Shown here: positions 35,401-49,300 of the stretch, piece after piece | Numbering within the stretch: position 1 is the stretch's first letter | How the letters are laid out: the number at the start of each line of letters is the position of its first letter | Translations under genes and position numbers: made by a program | The notes under the pieces: generated by a model | What the model saw: the letters and a program-made list of their open reading frames with translations, nothing else | Databases searched by the model: none | Told to the model about the DNA's origin: nothing | Source: Larus michahellis | Lineage: Eukaryota; Chordata; Aves; Charadriiformes; Laridae | Assembly: GCF_964199755.1 (NCBI RefSeq) | Contig: NC_133900.1 | Coordinates: 16,321,201-16,385,200, forward strand | Reading direction: 5' to 3' | DNA: 64,000 nt

Positions 35401-38400
35401 GGGCAAATTACTATTATTATTTGATGGGCCGTAGCTCACCTCTGTGCTGTGGTTCACAGCTCCCTACTCTTTGATCATAAAGATAAGGCAAGAGTCTAGT
35501 ACCTGCTCCAGGGGAGAAGGGATGGGTGGGAAATCTGGCTTGAACTTTAGGAAAATTATAATGAACAACTTATCATGGAATGATGTCTTCATAGTGGAAA
35601 ATGAAGAATTGCTTTGTAATTATATTATCATGAGTTTTGTCCTTGGGGAATGAAGTGCAGTAACTTCAGAGCTGGCATCCAGTGGAACAATTTCAGACAG
35701 AAAGTGAAGACTGACTCAGCTTGTACAAGAAATTAATGGATAAACAGCTTTCCTAAGCTCCATGTATTCTTTGTTAAAAAGACTTATTAGTTCTTTACAT
35801 CCAGATAGTGTATGAAGAGCCAGATCCTAAGATGCCTACTCAGTCCCACTTAAGCAACCTCTCAGAATGTGAGTCTTAACAGTACTTTTGTCATTAGTCA
35901 GATAAAACTGTCAGAGAGTGTATTTGCCTTACAAAGGGGAAAAGAAACATGTTTTATCTTAATACTCTTTTCATAGAAGGTCCCCTTCATCTTTGACTTT
36001 CCCAATAGACTTCAGTCCCTTTCCTTGTACTAGTTCCCAGTGGAGCGGTAGTTCCACGCTCCAGCAACGTTCTGAATCAACAGACAGTCTTCAGTGATAA
36101 GTTTGACATTCATTAATGCTAATTATTCATGCTCTGTGTGTCGTATACTTTGCATGTGTATGGAAACCAGATCTCTACAGCTATTTTGTTTTATTAGCTG
36201 AGAGTGCTACCTATGTTTCCTAAAATCTGTTGCTGTGTATGCAAATTATCCTCTCTACTGAAAGTAGACATTGCCAATCCATTTTGTAATGTCCCTAAGT
36301 AAGTGTCCAGAAGTGCCCATTGTCATTGAGATTGGGGATGGTTCCAGGGATTACTGCATAAAGTGTTAAATCTAATAAATATTCCCATCTCCAGGTCCAC
36401 AGCAAACATGGCATGAGATGCGTGGTTTTTGAGGATATCTTTTAGATAAGATTTTAAACCATGATTATTTTTTTTCGCTAAATTTTGATCACTGATAGTT
36501 GCTCTGATTTCTAATTTGGTTAAATATTGTTTATCTAGCTTCCATCTTTCACCTGATTTTTAATGACCTTACACAAGCTGTATTTATTTACATCTAGAAA
36601 TAGCAGGTAAAAATTCTGTTTTGCTATGTGACTTACTTTTCTCTTCAGGTATGTCTACAACTTTGTAAAAATTATTAAAATGGTTCTGTTTCTTACAGAA
36701 GCAAACCAGCAATCTTTCTCACCTTTTGCTTTAAACTACAGTACAATTGTACTCTAGTATTTCAGAACAAAATGTGGCCCATGGTTTGCAAGGTCTCTTC
36801 CACGATGGACCTTATATAGGAATCAGCTAAAGGATGCGATACCAGGCTTCACTCCTCCAGAAGAGATTCTCCTGCTATATTCTAAACTGAAGAGCATTGA
36901 TGTCTGATCCAAAGGAGGGCAGTGTTTTCTTTTTTTTTAAAGGGAAGTGTTTCTTTCAGCTTGTTTGAAAAAGAAGTTTGATTGAGGGACTTTTCAACTT
37001 CTTTTTTTAATTGAAGTTGCTGTGACAGTTGTTGCTTGCGTCAGCAGAGAGCATGGTCAGTTTCCAATTACCAGCGACTAATGGAGAAATACATTTTACT
37101 GAATCATTGCCCTGATACAGTGTCATTGATTTTAAATTATGGATGAGTCAATGAGTATTTTCATATGCTCACAGAGCAGTTCACAAAGGTGAGTTAAGCT
37201 AACACATTCTGCAATGTAGTTGTGGTGTGCTAGGAATGCATCTACAATCAGGTACTACAGACTAGTTTGGAAAGTCCAAGGGTAGTTCAGTTGCATTTCA
37301 TTCTGCTAAATATACCTAATATTTATGTAAAGTTTTTGTAAGCGTTATCAATTTTTAAATTTTATTTTTACAAAACACATTTCTGAGTAGAATAGAGAGT
37401 AGAACTAAACAAATCTGTAAAAGTTCCTGGCTTTGGAGGGAACGTTTGCCCTATTCTAGGCGTGCCAGAGTAATAAAAATCAACAATGAATTCTTACACA
37501 TGCAAACCAAGGAAGTCAAACCTCAGCATTTCTACTTCTGCTTTTTGTTGCTGTTCACCCCTAATTTTAGCACTTTTATGCTGTGAATCTAGTATCCACA
37601 GCACACATCCGTAATACCAGTTTTGTGTGATGAGGCTCAAGTAAACAATGCAATTGTCAACTGTGCACACAGCTTTGAAAAGTTAGGCCTTGGGATAGAT
37701 GAATAAATAATAGGAATTCAAGCTCTTTTAGTGGCTAAGCAATAAGCGTAGCAACTAAGAAGGTGTTACTCTAACGATGGAGACAAAAAGCTGAGTTCCT
37801 GTGTAAAGCCATGGTTGTTTACCTGCTGTAGTGCACTAGTGTCACTGAGTCACATCAAGACCATGGGTTACTCACAAAACGTAATTTAGTGGAGATGCAC
37901 ACACTTTCTCCCTCTTTCTGTCTCAGTGTGTATATTGAGGCAAAGCATTCAACATCCAACAACTCATTGTCTTTATATCCATACTCACGGTAAGACCGTT
38001 ACAGTTGCAGATAGGTCATCACTGTTTGGTCCTACCAGATGACTACATACAGGAGTCTCACTGTGGTGCAGACTTGAGGCAACCCTCCAGTTATTTTTCA
38101 GTAGCTCAAGCATGTGTCCATTTGTTAAATATGGGGATAAATAAAGTACAAATCTCTTAAATGCCATGATTCTAACAAAGTTTTCCTGTCACCTTTTTTA
38201 GGATGCCATGCAGTTTTTTCTGTATATGCCGACAGTTATACTGTATGGAGATTCACTAGCTAGATATTATGTGTAATGTGGCGATACTACTTATCTTTTA
38301 GAAATAATCTTAGTGATATTTGGAGCCCTAGAGTACTTTGGGATAGTATAGTTAAAAAGAGTACTTTTTACAACTTTCTTCCTTTTCTGGAAAAGCAGTA

Positions 38401-41400
38401 GTATGATAAAGTTAATATTATATCTGATAAGAGCATGTTCAGAACAGAGCTCAGTAACCTGACTGATTATGTTAGAGAGCCAACCTTTCCAACTCAGCAC
38501 AGTAGCTCAGTAAGAGAAAGGCATGCTGAAGAATACTGGATACTTCCACTTGCTCTCTGTCACATGAGAATAGGCCATGGCAAGGGAAAACTAGTGAGAG
38601 GTAGGGAGAACAGTCATGACATGTCTTGGAAAGATAGGCAACATCTCATATAAGAAAAAAAAGAAGAATGCTGACGTTACCAAGGGATTTGAAAAGATCT
38701 CATGTGCATTTACAGAACATTGGAAAAATTTCTGTGATGGGAGACTTTTGATTTGTAGGTCTTCCAAAGCTTATTGATAAATGTTTCAGTTGATTTTGAA
38801 TTGATTCCTGAACTAATGCACCTTGGTAGATAAGATGTGAAGTCATGGGCAAAGGGATATGCTTAGCAGCTGGCTGATTTCTTCCTGTAGCAAAAGATAA
38901 ATCTGATGAATAAAGAACACTGGCAATATTAAAAAATTGCATAAACTTTAAAGAACATTGGAAACATGCAAGAATATGTAGTCATTCAGCATGCTTTCTT
39001 TTGAGCATAAGTCAAGCATAAATAGTCAAGAGACAGTCATGAATGCTCTTTGTACAAAAGAGCTCTTTCCAGAGTAGGCTTTTGAATGGAACTGTGGAAA
39101 TAATGAGTAGCAAATTCTGTATGAATGTTTAAAAACAAGTTTGGACATTTTATCTGTAGCTTTTATTTTGGTATTTTTCTAAATGTGCCCAAACTAGGTA
39201 GCTAAAAATCACAAAAAGGGGAAGCTGTGTCGTTATCACTGATGATCTCCCATACCTCAAACTATACCGGTTTTATTCATATTTCATCATTTTGTATGAG
39301 ATGCTTTACAAAACAAGCTGATACCGTGGTCCCTGTTTAACAGAAAGGGATATAGAGAATGCCGCCTTTAGTTGAAGTCTAGTGGCAGAACTGGAAGCTT
39401 ATCATGAGTTTCCCATGTTCTGGTCAGTACTAGATTCATTATGAAACACATCCTCAAAAGAAGTACTATTTATGAGGAGAGATTAGAGGGATTTTATGGC
39501 TTTACCTTAGCAAAGCCACATACTTCTGGATATTTGGACTAGGTAAGTAGCAAGGATGGAGAAGAGTTATATGGAGTGGTATGCTAGAAGTAAAGGAATG
39601 AAATTTAAAGGGGTAAATTTTAATCCAGTCAGGCTGTTTTGACTACAGAACAACTGTAGTCAGTTTATAACAAGTGTGTAAACCTGCTCAATCCCCAGAA
39701 ACTCTGAGAACCAGGCTGGATAAAATGATAGGGAACGTGCTTTTGGGGAGAGCTGGACTGGGTTGTGTAACTTGCTGTTTTAAATTCATTGATGTGGAAC
39801 AAAGAATAAAGAAAAGCTCTGCAGATGAACAGATGAGATGCTTACCTCAAATATTTGAACTCATGAGACACAGGGAAGAAAAAAAAAGTGTTTTTAATCC
39901 CCTGTACCACAGTTGCCTTCATAGTAAAATTTACCTCTGGATTTAATCTAGAGTGCAGTAATTTGTGAGGTTCTTGCTTACAATTGTGCCAACAGTGCTG
40001 ACAAATTGCTTTTTCCTAATTTTTAACTCTAAAATATTTTTGGTTTATGACAAAATATATTTTTGAAGAACATTTTGCCAGAAATGCTAACTAGAAGTAT
40101 TATGATGTCCTTTGGAAATGAGAAAGTGTACCAGCATAATTTACGTAAATGTAGTCCTCTTTACAAATATGACTTGACCTTACTGGCAGCTCCTCAGGCT
40201 CTGCCCTACAGTATTTTCTCAAAGAAAATCTGGCCCTCTTTAGTTTCATTATTGTCTATGTTATCTACCTGATCCTTAGCCACAGGTGGGGATTTCACTG
40301 TGTTTGATGCTGTACAAATACAGAACAAAAAGATCACTTCTCCAAAGAGGTTGCAATTAAGACAAACTAAAAAGAGGAGGAAACATGAGGAAACAGTGGG
40401 ACAATGTTGGCAATATGCCAGGCAGTATTTTCAGCACACTGACAGTCAGTTTTTCTTTAGGGCATGAAGGTAAAGAGGGTTCTGAAGGGAATTGTGGAGA
40501 AAGATGGTAGGGTGATATTGCCAATATGTTGCAACTATCTTTAGGGATCTCCTAATCACCAGGGGAAGCAGGGGAACATAACGATTAGGCACGCAAGCTT
40601 GCATCACAGTGTGATCAGAATGGAGAATCTCAGTACGGCACAAGATGAGGGGGGAAGAGAACTGGGAAGCCTTAGGAATCAAAATGAGTGAGTTGACTTT
40701 GTAGTAGAGAAGCAGTTGCTGTTTGAAAACTGCAAGGAGAGATATGGCCCAGTCAAAAGAATGAACTAAGAGAAATCATCTTTTGCAGTAGTATTTTGAA
40801 TTAAATGAGACAGACAAGATTGCATCTGTCAAGGCCAAAGAGAAGGATGTTGTGGTAATCAAGATGAGAATCAGAGTTTCAGCTGTGCAGATGGATAAGA
40901 AAAGTCATGGCTTAGATATGTTGTACAGCAAGAATGTACAAGATACCCAGGTAGTCTGTGCTGAACAAATTAACTTCTAATGGAAAGTGCGGGTCATCTG
41001 TCTCAAGCAGGTGTTTATTAAAACAGTTATCAAACTGTTCATTTGAGGGGAAGTGGGAGGAGGGGTGAAAAGACAGATGAAAGAGGTAAACAGTAAACTG
41101 TGACAAGGTTTTTCAAAGCACTGCTTTCATATGGCAGCATACTGCAGCCAGAGCCTGTCTGCATAAATCTGATTACAAGGTCGAAGTTGGTAATTTTCTT
41201 CACTGTTTCACTGCTTCTCAAATCAGCAGCCTTAGTAGTGTAACCTTGCATAAGTATTGTGTCTCCATCCTTACAGGTTGTGATTTTCATAAACTAAACT
41301 GAAACATAGGGGCCTGCAGGACTCCCTGTCTCAAACACCAGCAGAGCAGATGACTAGGCTTAAATTATTAACCAAGCCCTGTTTACTGATTTATGGGTTT

Positions 41401-44400
41401 TCACCAGCCCAGTGTTGCACTGACAGTAACCAGTTACGAGTCAAGTTTGACTTGATTCTCCTTCCTTACTTGATAACAACGTTTGGGTCTTTAAGTGTTA
41501 TTTGCTGAAAGACGCTATTGGAGTAAGAAGTTCATCATTTTCTCCCAGATCATGTACTAGTAACCCAGTTTGTTCATTAGAGTTAAGACTACAGACAGAA
41601 TCGTCAAACAAGTGACCACAGAATTGGCTACTCTCTGGAAATTCTAAGGGTGACAAGGACCTTTTCTTCTTCTCATGTTCAGTCCCTGGAATACAGCTTT
41701 ATTGTAAATTAAGTTATACAGTTAAAAAGATACATAATTCTGTCTCATTATTATACTTCACAGATGAAAAATTAAATCCTAGCTGAGTCATTACCATGTT
41801 CTGTTATTGCAGATCTCTCTCATATATTCCCCAAAGAATCTTTTCTATGGAATAAAATATTAGTCATGTAAAGGCTAGCTTGAAGCTCTGAGAACTTTCT
41901 TGGAATACTGCCCCCATGAAATCTTGTTGAGAGTTAATGTGAGGGAAGGACACTGGCTGCTCCGAATGAGACAATGTTTTGATAGCTACTCCTTTTACTT
42001 GGTTGGGTGCTGAAAATAAGTCTTCAATTCACAAAAGTTGCAGTTGCATGTATTGAGGTTTTAGAAATACAAGAAAACAATGCCAAGACCTGGGAACCTT
42101 CTGGGTAGAGCGACTTAGCTACTAAAATAAAAAAAAAGGCAAGCAGCAGACTTGTTGCACAGGGAAGCAAGACGCGGTTCTGAATAAATGTGTGACTCCT
42201 GTTCTTGAAGAGCACTAGGTGATGTAAGGAGAGGAAGGAGTACACAGAGAGCTGCATGGTGAGACAGGAAGGAGTTAGGGGTGGAAAATAGTGATGTCAG
42301 TTGTGTTCTGCTGTGAGTTATTTCTGTCTGGATCAGTCACTTCAGCACAGTCTTTCAGCTGCAATATTTTCCTAATAGTGAGATACCTGCTGTTGCTTCT
42401 AACTTCTGTGGAGTGCTGGCATCGCAACTAGCATCTTGCAATCCTTTTCCCAAGAAACAGTTTGACAACTGGACCTCTCACCGAGACTAGTAGTCCCGTG
42501 TCCTTTTATAGCTAATTTGCAATTTTCACAGGACATGTTCAGTTTTTCTGTCTGTTAACAGTTTCTAGCATCAGCTGCTAAAACAAATTAGCTTAGGGAA
42601 CTAAAGAGTACAGGTCTTGAAAACTAACTCTAACAAATGCCCATGACCGCTTCATGAAACTTAAAGATATTTTCTTGCTGTTGTGCTGCCTTTATGAGGA
42701 GTCCTGTATATACACTCTGCTCCCCAAATGTAGATGGATAATTTTCAAAGGAGATAGATGGAAGTCATTCAGGCTGACTAAATAGTGTAAAATAATGGTG
42801 TTTGATTCTCTTGTTCCCACAGCAGTAGGGACAGTCTTTTGCATCATGTTAATTTTTCTGTTGCTCGTGGCAGTCAGGGAAAGCCATAACTCATGTGATT
42901 TCATGCGAGGAAAGACTCTGCCCTGGAAGGCCTACTCAGTCACTGTCTGCAGAACACTTCGTGGTTTTCAAAATTCATAAGTGCTGCAATAACGTGGGGT
43001 CCTGCTTAAAGGTTTATAACTTTTTCTCTCTTTAGGATGCTCAAAAATCATCTAACCTGCCATGCAAGGTTATAGAGTACATTAATACCTCTTTTCTGTT
43101 AACACTATCTGGTTAAGATTTCACAATCCAAGGAGGCAGGCAAGGTCTTCTGCAATCATTAGAGAAAATAAAATTCCTTTTGTGTCAAATGTGCTACCGC
43201 AGAATAATGTTCTGTTCTGAATTATCTTCCAGAATCTTAGGATCCTGTACTTTGCCTAAGGTAGCTTATGGGAGAAAAAAAATTAAACATTAATCAGATG
43301 AAATAATGTTTGTTTTGTTAATATAATCCATTGGTTCTTGAATGGCACATTAATTTCACCCATAGTCCCAACACTACTTGAAAGACTTGAATAACATTTA
43401 ACTCTTATGTTATCTTGGGGTCATTTTATGACTGAGTCTCATATTTCAATAAAAATTTCAATAGGAATAGCAATTACAAATGTACTTGAATTACAGCTTC
43501 CCCTTTGTGAAGTTACTGCAACAGGCATCTACCTCAGGAACAGGGTTTTGCCATTTCTTATTCATTACCAGACAGCTGTTCCTCCTTTACCCAAAGAAAT
43601 TCAAAACTTGCCCACACATATCTTGTAAATATGTGTTGTTTTACTGCCAGTTGAAATACTTAGTGTATATTGCTGCAGCACAATTATTTGCCTACAGAAA
43701 CATAGTACAAAGATGTAATTGTTGTACTGACTATGTAGTACGGTCTGTGTGTCAAAACATAGGTTGGACCAATGCTGAGCACTTTTGAAAACCCAGTTTG
43801 AACTTAATTATTCTTTCTCATGTCTATTGCATTTGTTCTTTTGCCAGGAAGTGTCAAAACAGGTTCAGGAGTCTCCCTTCCACTCTCTGGTCTGTGCTCT
43901 AAAAATACAGTTTGATTATAAAATTCTCCTTTCCCCTCTCTAAGATGACAGGCCGCCTCAAAATCTGTTTCCAGAGATGAACAATCTCTTGCACTGAATG
44001 ACATTTAACCCATTGAAAAATGACTTTTTTTATGGTCAATAGTGACCTGTGATTAAAAAAAAAAAAAAAAAGATTTAAAGAGGTGCATTCGTTGTTGTTC
44101 TGTTTTGTTTTTCCAGTTCTGATCATAGGATAAAGTAATGCTGATATTCACAAAAATTATTTGGGTGCAGCTTTTCAATAGATATACATAATATGGATCT
44201 CTGGATTTGTTAATATATGTCTTCTTTTGGTATCATAGCTGGAAAGATGGAACACTTTACAGGTACTGGAAAGAGCATGTTCAAGTTCTTAAGAGCTCAT
44301 ACAAATAAGAAGCAAAATCATCAGTGTGCTTGTTTGTTGAAATGTTCCCCGACTTTTTTAAGTGTTCTGTGTTCAGGGGGACATTGTCTCAGCCGATAAC

Positions 44401-46247
44401 CTTCTGCAAACAGTAGTATGCCAGATGAATTATTTTTATTTATGTCTTGCTCTGTTTGGCATAACATAATAAGACTAATTATGTAATAATATAGTGAATT
44501 GCTTTAAGACCTGTTTCAGGTAGCGGGGAACACTTAGGATGTCCTATGCTTCCCTTCAAAGTCTGTGTGTTCAAGCCTGCCCTTAAGCTGTCGGTTAGTT
44601 CCAATTAGTTCTGTTGATTTCAGAAGGACCTTGTGAGGTGACCTTGTCTCTCCCATCTTCTGTGGCAAAGAAGTTTAGGGACAGGAGCAGCACCCCTTCT
44701 CCTCTCAGGTGGTCAATGTTCACTTGTTAACAATAATTCTGGTTCACATAGCAGTATGTGGAGTTATTTCTTCCTCTTCAGTTTTCATGCTTTAGTTTAT
44801 GTAGGCAACAGAATAAAAGGAGCTGGAAGACCGTGCTGTTGAGTGAAGATGAATGAACAGAGAAGAAAGATCTGGATCCTGGGCAAGTAGCACACCTCCC
44901 AAGGGATCGGTTGTTCTCCCCTTTCCTTTCAATTGTATCCCACTTGACTTAGGGGCAGAACTTGGGCCAGAAAACAGAGTACACCCTGAAGCTTCAGTAT
45001 TAATTCCTTTATTGTCAGTTGTTCATGAGTCCGATTGTGATTAAGCATCAAATGAGAAAAGCAGCTTCTGCTTCACTTGTCCCACCTCCATCCTGGCAGA
45101 TAAGGAATAGCCCAAGATTTTTTTCCCCTCAGTCCGTGGTCTGCCAGCCCCTTGGGTGCTCTTTTAAACCTACCCAAAATTCATGATCTAGTAAGATCAA
45201 AGCTGGTGAGATCAGAAAATGGGCAGGTAGAAAAGAAGTTCAAATACCATGCAAAGACAATTGGTATCTATTTTAGCAGCAGTACCTCTGCTGGTGTAAA
45301 CCGCAGTGTTAGCCTACTGCTGACTGCATTGCAGGTCTTTGTTGTCTTGTTGTTTTTGTTTCTTTTCTTTTAATCTGTGCTACTGTGGAAGCAAGAAAAG
45401 AAAAATGCTTCCTAGAGACTGAGAAACTGCTAAATTGGAAGACAAAAACTCAAACTGTATCACTGATGAAGATGTCTTCTAGAAGTTTGGGCAAGGACAT
45501 TAATGGGTCTTGTGCTCTTCTCCCTCTCTCTAATTTGAGACTATCTTTTATCTATCATCTATCTCACTTATCTGTTTAGAATGTTGGTCCTCCTCTGAAG
45601 AACTGACTGTTATTGCATATTTGTACAATACCAGTTTTAGTTGGGATTAATCTATCCTGGTACTCATCTCTGTTCTCATTTAATGTTCAGTTGCTTTTCC
45701 TGATTCAGTACTTATCAAATACTCACTTACATTTGTTTAAAAAAATCTTTAAATTTTCAAGAGAATATCTTAAGTTTTGATTACCATATATTAATGAAGT
45801 TTGAGTACACTTTTCTTGAGCATCTCATTTCCTTGACAATAGATAATAGGCTTTGTTTTAAAAGACAGGTGTCTATTATAATTTTGAGGGCTCTAACACA
45901 ATACTCTAAATCAGACTTTAACTGAAAAGGAAAGGATCTAGCCATTATTGTGTGACTGTCAGGTTTTCAGATCTTCAGATTTTCAAGAAATGTAGAAAAA
46001 GATACCTACTTGCCCATATCTTCCATTTGCTTATGTTTAGATTATGACAATTTTTGGTGCTTTAAAATCCAATTGAACGGTGTGGTTATTCTTTTTGGGA
46101 ATAGATTGTAAATTTTCAGGCCCCATATCTTTTGATTTAGTGTTTCAAAGTACAAAATATCAGCCTATGTAGCTGCTTTTCCAAAGATGTGGGCCAGCTG
46201 CCTGCATCCTGAATCTAATGTTGCCAGTGACTTTCCTGATTAGGTGA

Positions 46248-46359
46248 TGCTTAGGGACATGGTTTAGTGGTGGATTTGGCAGTGCTAGGTTAACGGTTGG
46301 ACTTGATGACCTTAAAGGTCCCTTCCAACCTAAACGATTCTATGATTCTATTATTCTAA
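46248..46359 (+). mobile_element. CR1 LINE 3' tail fragment
   Basis: About 110 bp with the CR1 3' UTR (ggtttagtggtggatttgg, ggacttgatgacc, ggtcccttccaacc) ending gattctatgattctattattcta. Confidence 0.88.
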
Positions 46360-49300
46360 TTATCTTCTGCGTTCCCTCCTAAGACACAACATTCATCAGT
46401 GTTTTTTCACTATCCAAGAATTTGTATTCTTCCTCATTCTGTTGCATAGTCTTTTTTTTTTCTTTCTCATTATGATCTCTTTCAGAATGAATGTTTCTCT
46501 ATTCTACAAGATCCTAATCTCCTTGCAATCATGCAACCCAAATAGCTGCATTGTTCAAGAGGTGATTCTAACTTGATTTCAACCTACCTCTGGAGACTAG
46601 TTTGGAAGACAAGTGATGGGATCTTGATTTCTTTTTGCTGTTAATATTCTAAGCAGCAGAATTTAGGAATTTTACCGCAAGGCGAAGTTTCACAAAACTG
46701 TGGAAAGGTTACAGGTCAACATAAGTGGATGATTGTGTGTACCAATCTAACAGAATAGTTATATTGAAGCTGTTCTTATTATGGCTTGGTATTGCAAAGA
46801 AGAGGAGAAGGATGTGTCTCCTGTCAGCTGTTGGCTTTAGTAGGTTATGGTGACTTTGTTTTTTTGTTGAACTACATAAATTAGGTCTTAAGTTTGTAAG
46901 TATAATTGTTTACCTTTCTTAAAAAAATAATAATTAAAATCTACATCCTGTAGAGGCAGATGAGCAAGGTGAGCAGTGCAGAAGTTTCTGTCAAAGTGTC
47001 TATTTGAGTGCCTGCTGACTAGAAAAGCTATTTAAGCTACAGGATTTTGTTGATCCAGAAGAAATGGATGAAGATTAGGAATGCAGATGTTACTGTTAGT
47101 TTCAGCAGAGAATTTTGGTTTAAGAGCATTTTTGTGCTCACTTGCCTGAAGAGAGGCCTGCTGTAGAGGGTACAAGGCAAAGGAAAAGCAGCTGAGTGAA
47201 GAATATTTGCTTTATAGAAAATTTGTCTTAGGTCCTATGGCTGTGGTCCTATGGAAAACAAACAGTTTTCTTTTTCAAACAAATTACTCCTACGAGAATG
47301 GTTTAAACATGCATGGAACATGCCTTACTTTTATATCATTTATTTTTATCTTAATGTTTACTTAAATATATTCTGATCAGACTGAAGTTAATTTATGCTT
47401 ATGTAAGTAACAAAAGGAAACTTGCACATTTACAAATGAAGTGTGATAACTTGGTAGCTTTACAGTTTGCTTTTGTTATTTTATTTGCTTGCCTGTGACT
47501 TTCGCATGAGCAGCATGCTTCTAAAACACTTATTTGCAGATGTCACTTTAAATATTATTTTCCAAGAGTTTATTTTTCTTAGAAAACAGATGTCTGTAAT
47601 TATCTTCTTTGACCTTCGAGACTTATCAAAGTCAAATAGGTAATCATCCAATCAGACGGGCTATCATTATCAGAAGAAAAGTAATTATAATCTGAATATG
47701 TTTGAACATGATTATTACAAGCCTTAAACAGTTACACTTCTGATTGGGGCAGAACTAAAGACATTATCACTTCATAATTCACATGATGTAACTTCACTTA
47801 TCCTTGTAATTTTGGAATATGAAGAGCTAAATTTACTGAACAGTGTAGTTCCTTAAACTTGAAAAAATTGTGTAATACCCTCTCTAAAGCCATAAGAAGG
47901 ATTCTCAACATCTTTATACTGAAATTAGGGAAAACTGTATTTAAGAACATGAGAACTAAAACACAATATTAGATAAATCTCTAAAAGGGCTGAGGAGTAC
48001 AGCATGTATTTGTATATGAAAATGCACTTGGAATGAAATGTTTTACTGTTCTGGATCCAATGTAACAAAGCACTGAGAGTCTCCTTGGCTCTAAGCATTT
48101 ATGTGATCAGCTCTGTGTCTCCTGGGATCAAGTCCAAGGCTAGTCTTGTCTCCTTCGGTGCCTATCTTCTCACACTTAGGGGAGTGGGAGCTGAAGTATC
48201 CTTGGCTGAGCACAGCTTGAAAGGCAGAGTACTTGAGGTGTCCTTGGCTGCGGTCAGTGACGGGATGGCCACACCACTCCAGAGGGGCTGGCAAGTTCAC
48301 CATGGACTGGAACCAGCTGGGGCAGGATCTGCTGCTGTGGGAAATGGAATTACGCTGCTGTAACCGCTCTAAGTAGAGTTGTAGGGAAAGATGGAAGCAG
48401 TTTTTAATCTCATTCGTGGCAGTTTTGAATATTGTGCAGATAGGGAAATTTGTTCTTTAAAAGGGGAAATGGTGGTAATGTGAAAAAATGCAGTGAAGCA
48501 GAAAAAAAATGTTGATAATCAGAGGATGAAATAAAGAAGGGGAGAAGGAGAATTCTTAAATACACAGGGCTGCCCAGAGAGATGTTTTGACTGCAAGGGT
48601 GGGATGCTTTTACCTGATCCCACAGGTAAAATCTCAAAGCTCAGAAGTTATACAAACTTCATAGTGAGAGAAAGATTTATTTTAAAGGAAAAATCCTGAA
48701 GGGATTGTACCTGCTGAAGTTTGTGGGGCTCTGAACAACAATGTGATCCTGTTCAGTTGCTGAATATTCCTGCCCTGCAAGAAATAACTGCAGTTGTTGA
48801 CTTCACAAAGTGTGAGCCGGCAGAGCCAGTACCAGCTGATAGAAAAGTGCTCACCAGGGGATAGCCAGGATTCTGTTTAGTGTATTTCAGCACTATGCTG
48901 TATGTTCAAATAAGGTGGAACAGAATGGTCTGAGACCTTCTGCTTAGGAATCGGACTGTTTTTCCCAAACATAACAAAGACGCAAGTTCTATTATACTGG
49001 TCCTGCACAAAATGGATGTGTGGAGTAGAGGCTGGCTAATTAAGCAGTTTCAAAGAGGGCAGAAGCTTTTCATATCACTGGGGAAATCTGTCAGAATAAG
49101 CTAACTGGACTCTTGGCCATTTCTTGGGTCTTGCAAATACTTGGGAAAAATTATCAGCATTAGATTCTCTGTGGACCATTTGAAAATCAAATCATTTTAA
49201 AAGATGAGGAAATAGATTCTTTCACAGCAGGATATGGCCTGTGGCAATATGAATGGGGTTTGGTTTTTTTTGCTTGGGACATGCTTCAGAGCTTCGTAGA

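Larger units (their letters stand above)
26413..46247. other. Long gene-poor stretch
   Basis: I find no supported exon. It holds only simple sequence, such as an ATA-rich triplet tract (27911-27930), a 23-bp tandem duplication (32426-32471) and a poly-A run (44055-44071), plus possible very old repeats near 39.3 kb and 40.3-41.0 kb. It is either the first intron of a long SCOC transcript or intergenic DNA. Confidence 0.5.

Noticed and set aside
39310-39410. A MIR-tail-like stretch (tttaacagaaagggatatag, tagtggcagaactggaagc)
   Set aside because: Similarity is too short and too diverged to call by eye.
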